Positions 27,573-36,780 of a stretch of 64,000 nucleotides of DNA are shown here, in pieces (within the stretch, counting starts at the first letter, position 1; each line of letters starts with the position of its first letter). Position numbers and translations under genes: made by a program. This DNA comes from UBA8949 sp942493365 (GTDB lineage: Bacteria > Bacillota > Clostridia > Saccharofermentanales > UBA5734): positions 2,170,001-2,234,000 of the forward strand of contig OW818697.1 of the NCBI GenBank assembly GCA_942493365.1, in the 5' to 3' direction. Below the pieces are notes generated by a model. That model saw nothing but the letters and a program-made list of their open reading frames with translations. It had not been told where the DNA came from and did not search any database.

Positions 27573-29057
27573 TTAGCGCATGCCACCTGAGCCGAACATT
27601 TGAGAGAACTGAAGCCCCAGCGACGGCAGGTCGACTGCGCTGGCATCGATGAGCGCATCTGGGTTGGCCGTTTGACCATCGGTGGTCGCCGGAACTGAGC
27701 CATTGAGCTGACCTTGTATGCTTTCAGCGCGCAGGGCACCTAATTCTTTGAATTCGACGATCGCAATCTTGTATTGTTCAAAGGTAAAAAACTTGGTCGG
27801 ATCCTTTTCGATGCAATCACTGATCAGACGGTCAACCTTGTCAACTTCGGCTGCGAAATCTTCGCTGTTGAAGAATTTGTCGAGCAGTTCCTGCATATAT
27901 TGGTGATACTGGTCGACATACGTTTCGTTCTTCATCAGCTGCCCGTACATCGGACGTTCTTCCGTCTTGGCATTAAATAGCGGTGTGTCAATAGGAAAGT
28001 TAACAACCGATGAGGAGGTCTTTGACTCGAAACAGCCGAAGGCCATGTTGTAATCCCAGGGCAACATGCTGAGTTTACCTTCATCTTCATAGAGAAAGTA
28101 GTTTTGCTTGAGCATCGAGGTGTAGCTGTCAAAATTGACTGTGGCATTATGGACCGCGAAGTAGCGCAGGATCTCGTCTACGTCAAAGTAGGTTTCCAGT
28201 TCGGTACCATCTTTGAGATGTTTGAGCGCCAGGATGACTTCATCATAATCCGCGGTGGTCGGTATCAGCGAAGAATTGCCGAAGATGTCGATGTAGCTGT
28301 AATAATCGTCATCAGTGTACCTGAGGTCAGCACCGGCACCGCCGCCAAACCCGCCGAAGCCGCCCTTGGCTGGTTTCGTCGTGGTGGTTGGCTTGGGTGG
28401 GACACCCGCCGCCGTCATGACACCGGCACCGTCCATGCTCTTGACGTTGTAAAGCTGGCCGAAGCTGGCACCAAACTGGCGTTGAGCAAAGCTGGCATCG
28501 GGCGATTCGACGGCCAGATAGCAACCCCAGGGCTCTCCGTTGAGCGAGACATCGGCATAGGCGAAGAGGGGGGTTGGGACGCCCATCTCGGTCATCATTT
28601 TGTAGGCCATGTAGTCCTTCATCATGGTGGTGTCTGCGTGCAGATTGTTGAGAACCATTTTGTCCAGTCCCATACAGGTCTGATCCTTCACCAGTAGATT
28701 GAAGTCCACTTTAAAGCTGTAACGGTCGGAATCGGTCGACGCGACAGCACTCAGACTGGAGTTGCCTTTGGGGCGAATGGTAACCGACGGATAGAGAACA
28801 CCATTGATGGTGATATTCGCCTCGACGAATTTTTCTTCCCGTGACTGATCCATCATCGCCTGCCAGTCATCCGGCAGAACCTCGATGTTAATGGTCATCA
28901 TCTTGTCGGGGTTGAAAAGCGCTTCATAGGGCACACTGGTCAGGCCCTTGCTATAGAGCGGCGAATCCTGCGGAACCAAAAACAGTCCGCCCGTCAGCAG
29001 GGTCGCTACGATGAGCACCCCGATCAATATCGCGACAATGTACTTGCTTTCACTCAT
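27573..29057 (-). CDS. CotH kinase family protein
   Basis: 494 residues with an N-terminal signal anchor (about 7-30, IVAILIGVLIVATLLTGGLFL), so the body is extracytoplasmic. CotH features: VTIRPKGNSSL, MVLNNLHADTTMMKDYMAYKMM, PTPLFAYADVSLNGEPWGCYLAVESPD, and metal-binding-like LPWDYNMAFG. A Gly-rich insert (KGGFGGFGGGAGAD) lies near residue 230. CotH proteins are atypical kinases that phosphorylate spore-coat proteins in Bacillus. Last gene of the VTC / DUF4956 / CotH set (13 bp gap to DUF4956), which recurs in many bacteria. Confidence 0.9.
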   Translation of the reverse strand: MSESKYIVAILIGVLIVATLLTGGLFLVPQDSPLYSKGLTSVPYEALFNPDKMMTINIEVLPDDWQAMMDQSREEKFVEANITINGVLYPSVTIRPKGNSSLSAVASTDSDRYSFKVDFNLLVKDQTCMGLDKMVLNNLHADTTMMKDYMAYKMMTEMGVPTPLFAYADVSLNGEPWGCYLAVESPDASFAQRQFGASFGQLYNVKSMDGAGVMTAAGVPPKPTTTTKPAKGGFGGFGGGAGADLRYTDDDYYSYIDIFGNSSLIPTTADYDEVILALKHLKDGTELETYFDVDEILRYFAVHNATVNFDSYTSMLKQNYFLYEDEGKLSMLPWDYNMAFGCFESKTSSSVVNFPIDTPLFNAKTEERPMYGQLMKNETYVDQYHQYMQELLDKFFNSEDFAAEVDKVDRLISDCIEKDPTKFFTFEQYKIAIVEFKELGALRAESIQGQLNGSVPATTDGQTANPDALIDASAVDLPSLGLQFSQMFGSGGMR

Positions 29058-29069
29058 GATTTCGTCCCG

Positions 29070-29744
29070 TCAGGCGGTGTAGACGCCGTTGTAGCTGACC
29101 AGGACAACATTGCGAATGCCTGGCAGCGCGGCGACTTCATTGACAAAATCAGTGGTGTTGCCGTGCAGGCGAATTTCGACGGTCAGCTCAATGCCGACAT
29201 TGGCGGTTACAGTCTTGGATTTGATCTTGAGCCGCTTGATTTTGGTCTTGATCAGTTCCAGTGCATCGATCTCGGACGAGTCGTTTTCGCAGCTGAGAAC
29301 CAGCACGTAAGGGGTCTCGTTACTCTTGCGGTTGACAAAGATCAGCAGGACCGCGCCGATGACAATCGTGCCGAAAACGGCCAGCGGGACCAGCCCGGCA
29401 CCGAGCATGATGCCAACAGCCAAGGACCAGAACAAGAAGACGATGTCCAGCGGTTCCTTAATTGCCGTGCGGAAACGGACGATGGACAGCGCGCCAACCA
29501 TGCCCAGTGAGAGGAAGATGTTGGAAGTGATGGTTATCAGCACCAGGGTGGTAATCAAGGACAGCGCAATCAGGCTGACTCCAAATCCAGCCGAGTACAT
29601 GACGCCTTTGTAGGTCAGTCTGTAAACGACAAAGATCACAAAACCCAGCAAAAAGGCAAAGGCCAGAGATAGAAAGGCAGTGAGCGGTGAAATGGATCTT
29701 GCTTTTTCCAGCAGGTCTGTGGCAAACAATTCTTCTAACGACAT
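29070..29744 (-). CDS. DUF4956 membrane protein
   Basis: 224 residues. About four TM segments in residues 20-145 (LSLAFAFLLGFVIFVVYRL, GFGVSLIALSLITTLVLITI, LGMVGALSIVRFRTAIKEPLDIVFLFWSLAVGIMLGAG, LAVFGTIVIGAVLLIFV), then a soluble ferredoxin-like tail (about 150-224). GALSIVRFRTAIKEP is the hallmark of DUF4956. Function unknown; genomic partner of VTC-domain proteins and CotH. Lies between them in one operon. Confidence 0.92.
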   Translation of the reverse strand: MSLEELFATDLLEKARSISPLTAFLSLAFAFLLGFVIFVVYRLTYKGVMYSAGFGVSLIALSLITTLVLITITSNIFLSLGMVGALSIVRFRTAIKEPLDIVFLFWSLAVGIMLGAGLVPLAVFGTIVIGAVLLIFVNRKSNETPYVLVLSCENDSSEIDALELIKTKIKRLKIKSKTVTANVGIELTVEIRLHGNTTDFVNEVAALPGIRNVVLVSYNGVYTA

Positions 29745-29766
29745 CGGGGTTCCTCCTAATTTTTAT

Positions 29767-30453
29767 TTAACCGGTTATCCGGCAGATCATATATTTAGAG
29801 AGCGCAGTCGACTGGCGATTGCCAATTTGGATGATATCGGTGATTATCCCAGGCAGGAAATTGTCGAACTTCACTTCAATAACGCTATGCCCATCAAGAT
29901 CGGCCTTGAGCGTAGCCGGGTCAGGATTGAAGAAGTCGGTCGCAAACAGGCCGGACCGGATTTGGCTGTCGATGGTGATGCGGACATTGCCGGCGGGATA
30001 TATGAAGGCTTCGCGATGATAAAAAATCTGCGCTTTTGGCTTGAGCAACTGGGTTTTTATTTTGACATAGAGGTCATGCAGGACCGGCTCTGGGCGATCC
30101 AGCAGCCAACTGACCGATCCGGCCATCAACAGCTCGGCCTCGGCGCGGGTCAGCCAGGCGGACTCTTTATAGGACATCTTGTTGACCTTGACCTTCTTTT
30201 CCAGTCGGATGTGATCGTTCATGTCATCGTAATAGCGCAGACGAAACTTCTCGCGCCGGCTGACGCCATCCAGCTTTTGTTGCAAGGCCAGATCGTCAAA
30301 ATTGTCAAAATAGAGGCTGCGTACACGATAGCTACCGTCCAGGCCAGCGTGTTTGTCGCGGGACATGACGGCTGCCAAGCGTTGCCGAATGGCCGCCACC
30401 TCGAGTGAATTGACCAGATGCTTGAACTCATGTCGCATAGGTTGATGATCCAT
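29767..30453 (-). CDS. VTC-domain (polyphosphate polymerase-like) protein
   Basis: 228 residues, a complete single VTC domain. Catalytic-tunnel basic residues are recognisable: YRVRSLYFDNFDD, REKFRLRYYDD, RLEKKVKVN, VRITIDSQIRSG, and metal-ligand acidic VIEVKFDN. In yeast Vtc4 the equivalent residues make polyphosphate from ATP. First gene of the cluster; 22 bp to DUF4956. No partner SPX domain is present. The product of bacterial VTC proteins is not firmly established, so polyphosphate synthesis is an inference. Confidence 0.9.
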   Translation of the reverse strand: MDHQPMRHEFKHLVNSLEVAAIRQRLAAVMSRDKHAGLDGSYRVRSLYFDNFDDLALQQKLDGVSRREKFRLRYYDDMNDHIRLEKKVKVNKMSYKESAWLTRAEAELLMAGSVSWLLDRPEPVLHDLYVKIKTQLLKPKAQIFYHREAFIYPAGNVRITIDSQIRSGLFATDFFNPDPATLKADLDGHSVIEVKFDNFLPGIITDIIQIGNRQSTALSKYMICRITG

Positions 30454-30578
30454 TTGTTGTCTCCCAGTCTGATCTACAAATTTACATGCATTTTACATCT
30501 CAGACATAATAACACATAAACTTCAACGAATGTTAAGATGTTAAGACTTTTTATGCAATTTTTTATGAACGATAAGTG

Positions 30579-31454
30579 TCAAATTGGCTGATATCGAGCG
30601 GCTGACAACCCCAGATACCCCGGTTTAACACAAAATACACCGCCGGCGCTGGGCTGCGCCTCGAGATCGGTCGAGTTGATCCCCTTGCGGGATGTCGTGA
30701 TAAAAAGCGTGTCCAAGTTAAGTCCGCCAAAGGCGCAACTGCTGACAAATTCGGCGGGTACATCGATCCGGGTCAGCTGACGACCGGTGGCCGGGTCATA
30801 ACGACCCACCTGCCAGCCGCCCCAGTGGGCGACCCAAAGCATGCCTTCGGCATCGATGGTCATGCCATCCGGTCGGCCCGTGCCTTCAGGCAAGCGGATG
30901 ATCGACCGGCGGTTGGCAAGCGCGCCGATTGTCAGTTGGTAATCAAAGGCATCGACCGTCTGCAATTGCGTGTCGATATAGTACATCGTCCGCTTGTCCG
31001 CGCTCCAAGCCAGGCCATTCGAGACGCTGACACCGTCCAGCGCCTGACGAATCTGGCCCGCTTCGAGAACGTACAGGCCGCCGACCGGCTGCCGCGGTTT
31101 GCTCATGCCCATGGTGCCGGCCCAGAATCGGCCGGCTGGGTCACACTTGCCATCGTTGAAGCGATTGTTGGGCTTGTCCGCTTCAGGATCGCCAATCGCC
31201 GCAATTAGACCGACGTCAAAATCAACGTTGTAAAACCCATGCGCCATAGCGGCAACCAGCCCGCCATCACCGCACAACGCGATCGCGCCAACACGCTGAC
31301 CGACATCGATCTGGCGATCATTGCCCGTTTCGGGATCAAAACAATGGATGGCACACCCTTCGATATCGACCCAAAACAGTTTGTGCCGCCGGTCATCCCA
31401 GACCGGACATTCGCCCAGCTCGGCGCGGGCATCCAGCGCCAGTTTGATGGCCAT
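30579..31454 (-). CDS. SMP-30/gluconolactonase-like protein
   Basis: 291 residues of six-bladed propeller sequence. Metal-site motifs are present: LGECPVWDD (first Glu), NRFNDGKCDPAGRFWAGTM, VSNGLAWSADKRTMYYIDT, and GRPDGMTIDAEGMLWVAHWGG. Family enzymes hydrolyse sugar lactones with a divalent cation. Its ATG overlaps the stop of the upstream GGDEF gene by one base (TGATG), so it is translationally coupled to a signalling gene, an unusual partner. Confidence 0.88.
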   Translation of the reverse strand: MAIKLALDARAELGECPVWDDRRHKLFWVDIEGCAIHCFDPETGNDRQIDVGQRVGAIALCGDGGLVAAMAHGFYNVDFDVGLIAAIGDPEADKPNNRFNDGKCDPAGRFWAGTMGMSKPRQPVGGLYVLEAGQIRQALDGVSVSNGLAWSADKRTMYYIDTQLQTVDAFDYQLTIGALANRRSIIRLPEGTGRPDGMTIDAEGMLWVAHWGGWQVGRYDPATGRQLTRIDVPAEFVSSCAFGGLNLDTLFITTSRKGINSTDLEAQPSAGGVFCVKPGYLGLSAARYQPI

Positions 31455-33055
31455 CAGCCCACCACCTGTTTTTGATTCTTTTCGTGATACATTCTTTCAT
31501 CTGCCAGCCGGAGCAAATCGTCGATCGACTCCGAATCCTCAGGGCAGCGGCTGACACCCATGGAAACGCCGACCAGACATAGTCTTCCGTTGAGCACCAT
31601 CGGCTGATTGAATTTCTCGCGAACTCTATTGAGCAGTGCTTCGAGATCAGAAACATTGCCGCATTCGCGCAAGAGCAAAACAAATTCGTCACCACCGACT
31701 CGCCCGACCAGGTCGTTTTTTCGCACGATACTTTGGAATATCTGCGCCGCTTCGATCAGGACGAGGTCGCCAATGGTATGACCGGCGTTATCGTTAATTG
31801 ATTTAAACCCGTCGAGATCAATGTAAACCAGCGCGAAACTTTCATGGGTTCTTTGGTGTTCCGACAGGGCAGACTCCAGACGATTGAAAAACATCCGCCG
31901 ATTGGGCAATCGGGTCAGCTCGTCATAATTGGCAAGCCTGACCAGATGCTCGGACAGATCACGATACCGGTCGTTACTGTCGTTCAAGGTTTTTTCGATC
32001 GCTTTGAGTTCCGTCACATCATTGATGCTGACGATTATACCCAGCATCCCGTCCTTTTTGTTCTCGGCGATCGTGAAAGTAGCTGATGTTTGAATAACTT
32101 TACCTTCAGAATCAATAAATTGTTTCTCGATATCCCGCAAGATTTTCTCCCGTAAAAGCTTGCTTATAAGGAATTTGTCATAGGTCCCCGATTTGAAAAA
32201 GTCCGACAACGGTCGATCGACGATCTTATCCTTGTCACATTTAACCAGTCGTTCGAAAGCCTGATTGCATACTTTAATATAACCCTGACTGTTGAGCAGC
32301 AGAATTGGATTCATAACCGTTCGCAAAATCAGATCAGGTGTTGTTGCGTCAATAATGCCGATTAATCTGAACCGCAGAATAACCGAGCGGGAAAACAAGA
32401 CCCAGACCACCAGCAGAATAATGCAAATCGGCGGTAGAACGGGTTTGATCGCTGACAGCACAAAATCAGACGATATACCGGCCAGCATCATCAAACAGAT
32501 TGAAATGATCATGACATAGGACTGTTTGTGATTGTTTCGCATCTCTTTTTGACGGACTTTGATGATGACGATAATTATAAATACTAAGAAATAGATCACA
32601 ATATACGCAATGTAAAGCCAAAACCAAGCCGATTTTAGATCAGCGACATAAGTCCAGCCAAGCCCAAATTCACTTTGAACCATTTCAGAAACGACAGCAG
32701 TGCCGGGCCAGAAAAAGTTGCGGATCAGCAAAACAAAGGGCAGCGCGCAGAGCAGAATCTGAACACGCGACAGGCGGATCAGTTTTTCGTAGCCATAAAT
32801 AATCAGGAAAAACTGCACCGTATAGACCGCGAACAATACCCAGCCGATCGAGCCGATTTTGTGCCACATCATGGCATCCGCGGCACTCGGTGCGGCATAC
32901 ATCAACGCATAGCAAAACGCCCAAATCGCAAAGCAAATCTCGACAATCAGACCCATTCGATTGAGCATGTCATGGGGATTTTGTTTGATCTTCAGATAAC
33001 CCATAAAAATAAAGCAACAGCCCGCCAAAGCGGCCAGGAGCGACAGAATATTCAT
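31454..33055 (-). CDS. Seven-TM, PAS and GGDEF diguanylate cyclase (copy 1)
   Basis: 533 residues. Residues 1-225 contain about seven hydrophobic helices of the 7TM histidine-kinase-N-terminal type; a PAS domain follows (about 240-350), then a GGDEF domain (about 375-530) with intact GRVGGDEFVLL. RKND lies five residues before GGDEF, matching the product-inhibition I-site RxxD. It should make cyclic di-GMP. RBS AAGGAGAGG 8 bp before the ATG. It is the downstream twin of the protein encoded at 33071-34624. Confidence 0.92.
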   Translation of the reverse strand: MNILSLLAALAGCCFIFMGYLKIKQNPHDMLNRMGLIVEICFAIWAFCYALMYAAPSAADAMMWHKIGSIGWVLFAVYTVQFFLIIYGYEKLIRLSRVQILLCALPFVLLIRNFFWPGTAVVSEMVQSEFGLGWTYVADLKSAWFWLYIAYIVIYFLVFIIIVIIKVRQKEMRNNHKQSYVMIISICLMMLAGISSDFVLSAIKPVLPPICIILLVVWVLFSRSVILRFRLIGIIDATTPDLILRTVMNPILLLNSQGYIKVCNQAFERLVKCDKDKIVDRPLSDFFKSGTYDKFLISKLLREKILRDIEKQFIDSEGKVIQTSATFTIAENKKDGMLGIIVSINDVTELKAIEKTLNDSNDRYRDLSEHLVRLANYDELTRLPNRRMFFNRLESALSEHQRTHESFALVYIDLDGFKSINDNAGHTIGDLVLIEAAQIFQSIVRKNDLVGRVGGDEFVLLLRECGNVSDLEALLNRVREKFNQPMVLNGRLCLVGVSMGVSRCPEDSESIDDLLRLADERMYHEKNQKQVVG

Positions 33056-33070
33056 TTTGCCATCCTCTCC

Positions 33071-34624
33071 TTAGCCCACATGCTTTTTGGCCATCTTGTT
33101 CTGATACATCCGCTGGTCGGCGGCTCGAACCAGCCCATCGACCGAAATCCCATCGTCAGGACAACGGCTCATGCCGATGGACAAGCCGATCGGGCACGAT
33201 TCATTGTTGATGACGATTGGCTCGGCAAAAGCTGCTTCAACGCGGGCATTATAGGTGTCTAATTCGGCACCCTCAGGCGAGTCAGCAAACAGCAGCACAA
33301 ATTCATCGCCGCCAATTCGCGCGATCAGGTCATCCTGACGAACAATGGCATTAAACCTGTTTGCCACCTCAACCAGCAATTGGTCACCGGCCTGATGACC
33401 GAAACAATCGTTGACGGCCTTGAAACCGTCGAGGTCAATAAAAATCAGGGTGAAGCCGAAGCCCGTTTTCTCATATTCCTCGATGGCCTCATCCAGCCGC
33501 TTGAAGAAAAGCCAACGATTGGGCAGGCTGGTCAAGTCGTCATAATTGGCCATGTGATCGAGGTAATCGGACAGCTCCCTGTATTTCTCATTGCGCCATG
33601 ACAAATCCTGTTCGATCTTCTTGAACTGCGTGATGTCCTGCAGGCTGACAACGGTGCCGCGCCCACCGACGCGACCGGTATCAATGCGGGAAAAGGTCGC
33701 CAGGACTTCAATGGTTTTGCCCTGCGCGTCAATCAATTGGATCTCAATACCGTTTCTGTGCTGGATAAAATCTTTGACCGGTTTGTTGATCATCTGTTCA
33801 CGATTGAGTTTGAGCAGATCCAGCAACGCCTGATTGCATAGAACGATCCTTTGATTGTCATCCAGAAGCAAAATGGGACTCATCACCGTCTGTAAAATCA
33901 TCTCCGAGGTCGCCGTTTTTTCAATGCCCAAGAAACGGTAGCCCTCTGTGATTCTGCTGATCAGCAGTCCCCATAAAACAATAAAAATAATCGCCATCGG
34001 CGGAAAAGCCGGTGTAATGATCGGAAGGATGATATCACTGAAACAACCGGCCACCACCATCACCCCACTGATTATAATCGGGATTCTGGCATTCCTGATG
34101 AAGTAGCGCTGGCGATTTTTTCGGACCCACTGTATGAAACTGATAAACGAGTAGCCAAAAAACACCACCATGTAGACGATGTAGACCCAAAACCAAAGTG
34201 AACCGGTATTGATAATATATGTCCAACCCCAGCCAGCCGTGCTTTCAATAAAGCGCTGGGCCAGAATCGACTGTGGAAAGGCAATGTTGACGGCCAGCAG
34301 CAGGAATGGCACCCCATAAAGAAGTGCCTGCAGCAGCCAAGCTGAAGGGTGCTTCAGGCGGCCAGTGAAAGCCAGGAAAAAATGAAAAGTCAGCGCGCTG
34401 ATCATGATCCAGCCGATCGAACCAATCTTGTGCCAGAGCATCGCCTCCGCAGCCGTTGGCGATGCAAATAGAAAAGCATAGGACAACGCCCAGATCGCAA
34501 AGCTGAACTCGATGAGCATGCTGATTTTGTTGACTAATTCGCGCGAATCAAGCCTGTAGATAAAAATCCCAAGAACGATAAAAACAAAAGAGTTGATGAC
34601 GCAAACCAGGGCTAATAAATTCAT
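33071..34624 (-). CDS. Seven-TM, PAS and GGDEF diguanylate cyclase (copy 2)
   Basis: 517 residues from ATG 34624, which gives MNLLALV and lines up with MNILSLL of the neighbouring copy; AGGA is about 10 bp upstream. Domain order is the same: seven TMs (1-225), PAS (about 240-345), GGDEF (about 370-515) with IARIGGDEFVLL and an RQDD I-site. The N-terminal regions of the two copies share blocks such as AIWA..YA...ASP(S/T)AA(D/E)AM(M/L)WHKIGSIGW, so this is a tandem duplication with divergence. First gene of an operon with copy 1 and the SMP-30 gene. Confidence 0.92.
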   Translation of the reverse strand: MNLLALVCVINSFVFIVLGIFIYRLDSRELVNKISMLIEFSFAIWALSYAFLFASPTAAEAMLWHKIGSIGWIMISALTFHFFLAFTGRLKHPSAWLLQALLYGVPFLLLAVNIAFPQSILAQRFIESTAGWGWTYIINTGSLWFWVYIVYMVVFFGYSFISFIQWVRKNRQRYFIRNARIPIIISGVMVVAGCFSDIILPIITPAFPPMAIIFIVLWGLLISRITEGYRFLGIEKTATSEMILQTVMSPILLLDDNQRIVLCNQALLDLLKLNREQMINKPVKDFIQHRNGIEIQLIDAQGKTIEVLATFSRIDTGRVGGRGTVVSLQDITQFKKIEQDLSWRNEKYRELSDYLDHMANYDDLTSLPNRWLFFKRLDEAIEEYEKTGFGFTLIFIDLDGFKAVNDCFGHQAGDQLLVEVANRFNAIVRQDDLIARIGGDEFVLLFADSPEGAELDTYNARVEAAFAEPIVINNESCPIGLSIGMSRCPDDGISVDGLVRAADQRMYQNKMAKKHVG

Positions 34625-34734
34625 TTTTTCCCATTCCTGCATTCTAGGAGCCGCGCGAATTCTTATCTGTGATAGGATAACATGAAACCAGGCTCTCAGA
34701 CAAGATTTCACTTGTTTTGAAAACGAGGGAACGA

Positions 34735-34763
34735 TGGACAACCCCAACAAATTGTGATAACAT
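34735..34763 (+). promoter_or_regulatory. Promoter of the DEAD-box helicase gene
   Basis: TGGACA (34735-34740), 17-bp spacer, TAACAT (34758-34763). About 60 nt of leader precede the TTG start. Confidence 0.5.
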
Positions 34764-34790
34764 AGAACGGTTATTCGCTTTTTTACAAAT

Positions 34791-34808
34791 GCCGGCAGTG
34801 CTGCCGGA
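34791..34808 (+). promoter_or_regulatory. Hairpin in the helicase leader
   Basis: GCCGGCAGTGCTGCCGG forms a 7-bp perfect stem (CCGGCAG/CTGCCGG) with a two-base loop, about 22 bp before the start codon. Cold-shock DEAD-box helicase genes often have structured leaders that control expression; this role is inferred. Confidence 0.35.
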
Positions 34809-34829
34809 GAAAGTCTGAACAGGTGTCCA

Positions 34830-36647
34830 TTGGAAATCAAACAATTTAACGAACTCCCCCTCTCCCCGGAGATCCTGCATGCCATCCAGGACAAGGGTTT
34901 TGAAGAGACAACCCCGATCCAGGCCCAGGCCATCCCCTACATTCTCGAAGGCCGTGATATTCTCGGTCAGGCCCAGACGGGCACCGGCAAAACCTGTGCC
35001 TTCGGCATCCCCGTCATTGAGCAGGTCGATCTTTCGGACCATCATGTCCAGTATCTGATCTTGTCCCCCACCCGTGAGCTGGCCATTCAGATCGCTGATG
35101 AATTGCATGAGCTGACCAAATATAAAGAAGGCATACGGATTTTATCGGTTTACGGCGGACAGCCGATTGATCGTCAGCTGCTGGCGCTGAAGAAAAAACC
35201 GCAGATCATAGTCGGTACCCCCGGTCGTGTCATGGATCACATGCGCCGCAGAACGCTCAAGCTGGACCATCTGCGCGGTATCATCCTTGACGAAGCCGAT
35301 GAAATGCTCAACATGGGCTTCAAGGAGGATATTGACACCATCCTCTCTGACACACCGGACCGCATCCAGAAAACATTCTTTTCCGCGACGATGCCGCCCG
35401 CCATTCTGGAGTTGACCAACAAATACCTCAACGATCCGATTCACATTCGCATTACACCCAAAGAGATGACGGTCAGTAACACCGAGCAATTCTACATCGA
35501 AGTCCGCGAATCCAACAAGATTGAGGTGCTCTGCCGTCTGATCGAATCCGAACAGATCAAGCTGGCCCTGATCTTCTGCAACATGAAGCGCCGTGTCGAC
35601 GAGATTTGCGAAAAACTCCAGACCCGCGGCTATTCGGCCGAAGCGCTGCACGGCGACATGAAGCAGATGAGCCGCACCCGCGTCATGAACAAATTTAAAA
35701 ACGGCGAGGTCGAGCTGCTGGTCGCCACCGACGTGGCCGCCCGCGGCATCGACGTCGACAACATCGAAGTCGTCATCAACTACGATCTGCCACAGGACGA
35801 AGAATACTATGTCCACCGCATCGGCCGCACCGGCCGCGCCGGCCGCAGCGGCAAAGCCTACACCTTTGTCGTCGGCCGCGAGATCATCGACCTCAAAGGC
35901 ATCATGCGCTACACACGCTCCAACATCATCGCCGCCAAACCGCCGACCCTGATGGACGTCACCGGCAGCAAGGTCAGCGCCATCCTGGATGAAACCCGCG
36001 AGTCGCTCGAAGCCAGCGACATCAGCCAATACATCGAATATGTCGAGAAATTTGTCGAAGGACTGAACGTGGCCGGTTCCTCCGAGCAGTACTACACCAC
36101 CGCCGATCTGGCCGCGGCATTGCTGCGCCGCTCGATGGGCGGACACTTCCACAAGGCCGGTGAGATCGAACCGGTTGTCCCTTACGAGCAGCACATCACG
36201 CGCAAAACCTCGGCCCGACCGACCCGCGGCGCCTACGAGCCGCGTTCTGGCGGTGGCGAATTCGACAACGGCCCGGCCAAAGCTCGGCCGCAGCGCAGCA
36301 AGCCCCTCGAACCTGGCATGTCGCGCTTGTTTATCAACACCGGCAAAGATGACAACATCCTGCCCAAGCACATCGTCGAGGCCATCTGCACCAAAAGCGG
36401 CCTGTCCGGCAAGCAAATCGGCGCCATCGCCATTTACGGGCGCTACACCTTTGTCGATGTCCCCAAGGAGTCGGCTGACAAGGTCATGACCAGCCTGACC
36501 AATCAGAAAATCGGCCAGCGTTTCGTCCGCGTCGAGAAGAGCGAGCCCGGCAGTCAGCCGCCGCCCGACCGACCCTTTGAGAAACGAACATTCGAGAAGA
36601 AGCCCTACGAAAAGAAGACCTACGAAAAGCGCACTTACAAAAAATAG
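34830..36647 (+). CDS. DEAD-box ATP-dependent RNA helicase with DbpA RNA-binding domain
   Basis: 605 residues from TTG 34830 (AGGTG just upstream); this start gives the normal N-terminus with the Q motif FEETTPIQAQAIP. Motif I AQTGTGKT, Ia PTRELAIQ, II DEADEM, III SAT, and VI HRIGRTGRAGR are intact (residues 1-365). After a linker comes a DbpA/CsdA RRM-like domain (about 485-560, MSRLFINTGKDDNILPKHIVEAI), then a basic repetitive tail of FEK/YEK units. It likely remodels structured RNA in ribosome assembly and decay (CshA/DeaD-like). Confidence 0.94.
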   Translation: MEIKQFNELPLSPEILHAIQDKGFEETTPIQAQAIPYILEGRDILGQAQTGTGKTCAFGIPVIEQVDLSDHHVQYLILSPTRELAIQIADELHELTKYKEGIRILSVYGGQPIDRQLLALKKKPQIIVGTPGRVMDHMRRRTLKLDHLRGIILDEADEMLNMGFKEDIDTILSDTPDRIQKTFFSATMPPAILELTNKYLNDPIHIRITPKEMTVSNTEQFYIEVRESNKIEVLCRLIESEQIKLALIFCNMKRRVDEICEKLQTRGYSAEALHGDMKQMSRTRVMNKFKNGEVELLVATDVAARGIDVDNIEVVINYDLPQDEEYYVHRIGRTGRAGRSGKAYTFVVGREIIDLKGIMRYTRSNIIAAKPPTLMDVTGSKVSAILDETRESLEASDISQYIEYVEKFVEGLNVAGSSEQYYTTADLAAALLRRSMGGHFHKAGEIEPVVPYEQHITRKTSARPTRGAYEPRSGGGEFDNGPAKARPQRSKPLEPGMSRLFINTGKDDNILPKHIVEAICTKSGLSGKQIGAIAIYGRYTFVDVPKESADKVMTSLTNQKIGQRFVRVEKSEPGSQPPPDRPFEKRTFEKKPYEKKTYEKRTYKK

Positions 36648-36662
36648 AGCTTCTTATCAAGC

Positions 36663-36694
36663 AAAAAAAGGAAACCCGCAGGCTTCCTTTTTTT
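36663..36694 (+). terminator. Rho-independent terminator of the helicase gene
   Basis: AAAAAAAGGAAACC-CGCA-GGCTTCCTTTTTTT: a 14-bp stem with one mismatch and T-run, 16 bp after the stop codon. The A/T arms make it potentially bidirectional. Confidence 0.85.
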
Positions 36695-36743
36695 GTGTCC
36701 GCAAAGCGAGTCATTTGTTACGGATTGCCGAATTCAGCTTGGG

Positions 36744-36749
36744 TATAAT
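36744..36749 (+). promoter_or_regulatory. -10 element before the rubrerythrin gene
   Basis: Perfect TATAAT 32 bp upstream of the ATG; no good -35 at 16-18 bp is visible, so the promoter may need an activator. Confidence 0.4.
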
Positions 36750-36780
36750 GACTTCATAACACAACACAGGAGGATCATTA

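Noticed and set aside
34789..34818. Ten-codon leader peptide before the helicase gene
   Set aside because: No ribosome binding site for its ATG and the same bases form a hairpin; not listed as a gene.
35142..36416. Long antisense frame (424 codons) inside the DEAD-box helicase gene
   Set aside because: Opposite strand has all conserved helicase motifs; the antisense frame is an effect of GC-rich third positions.
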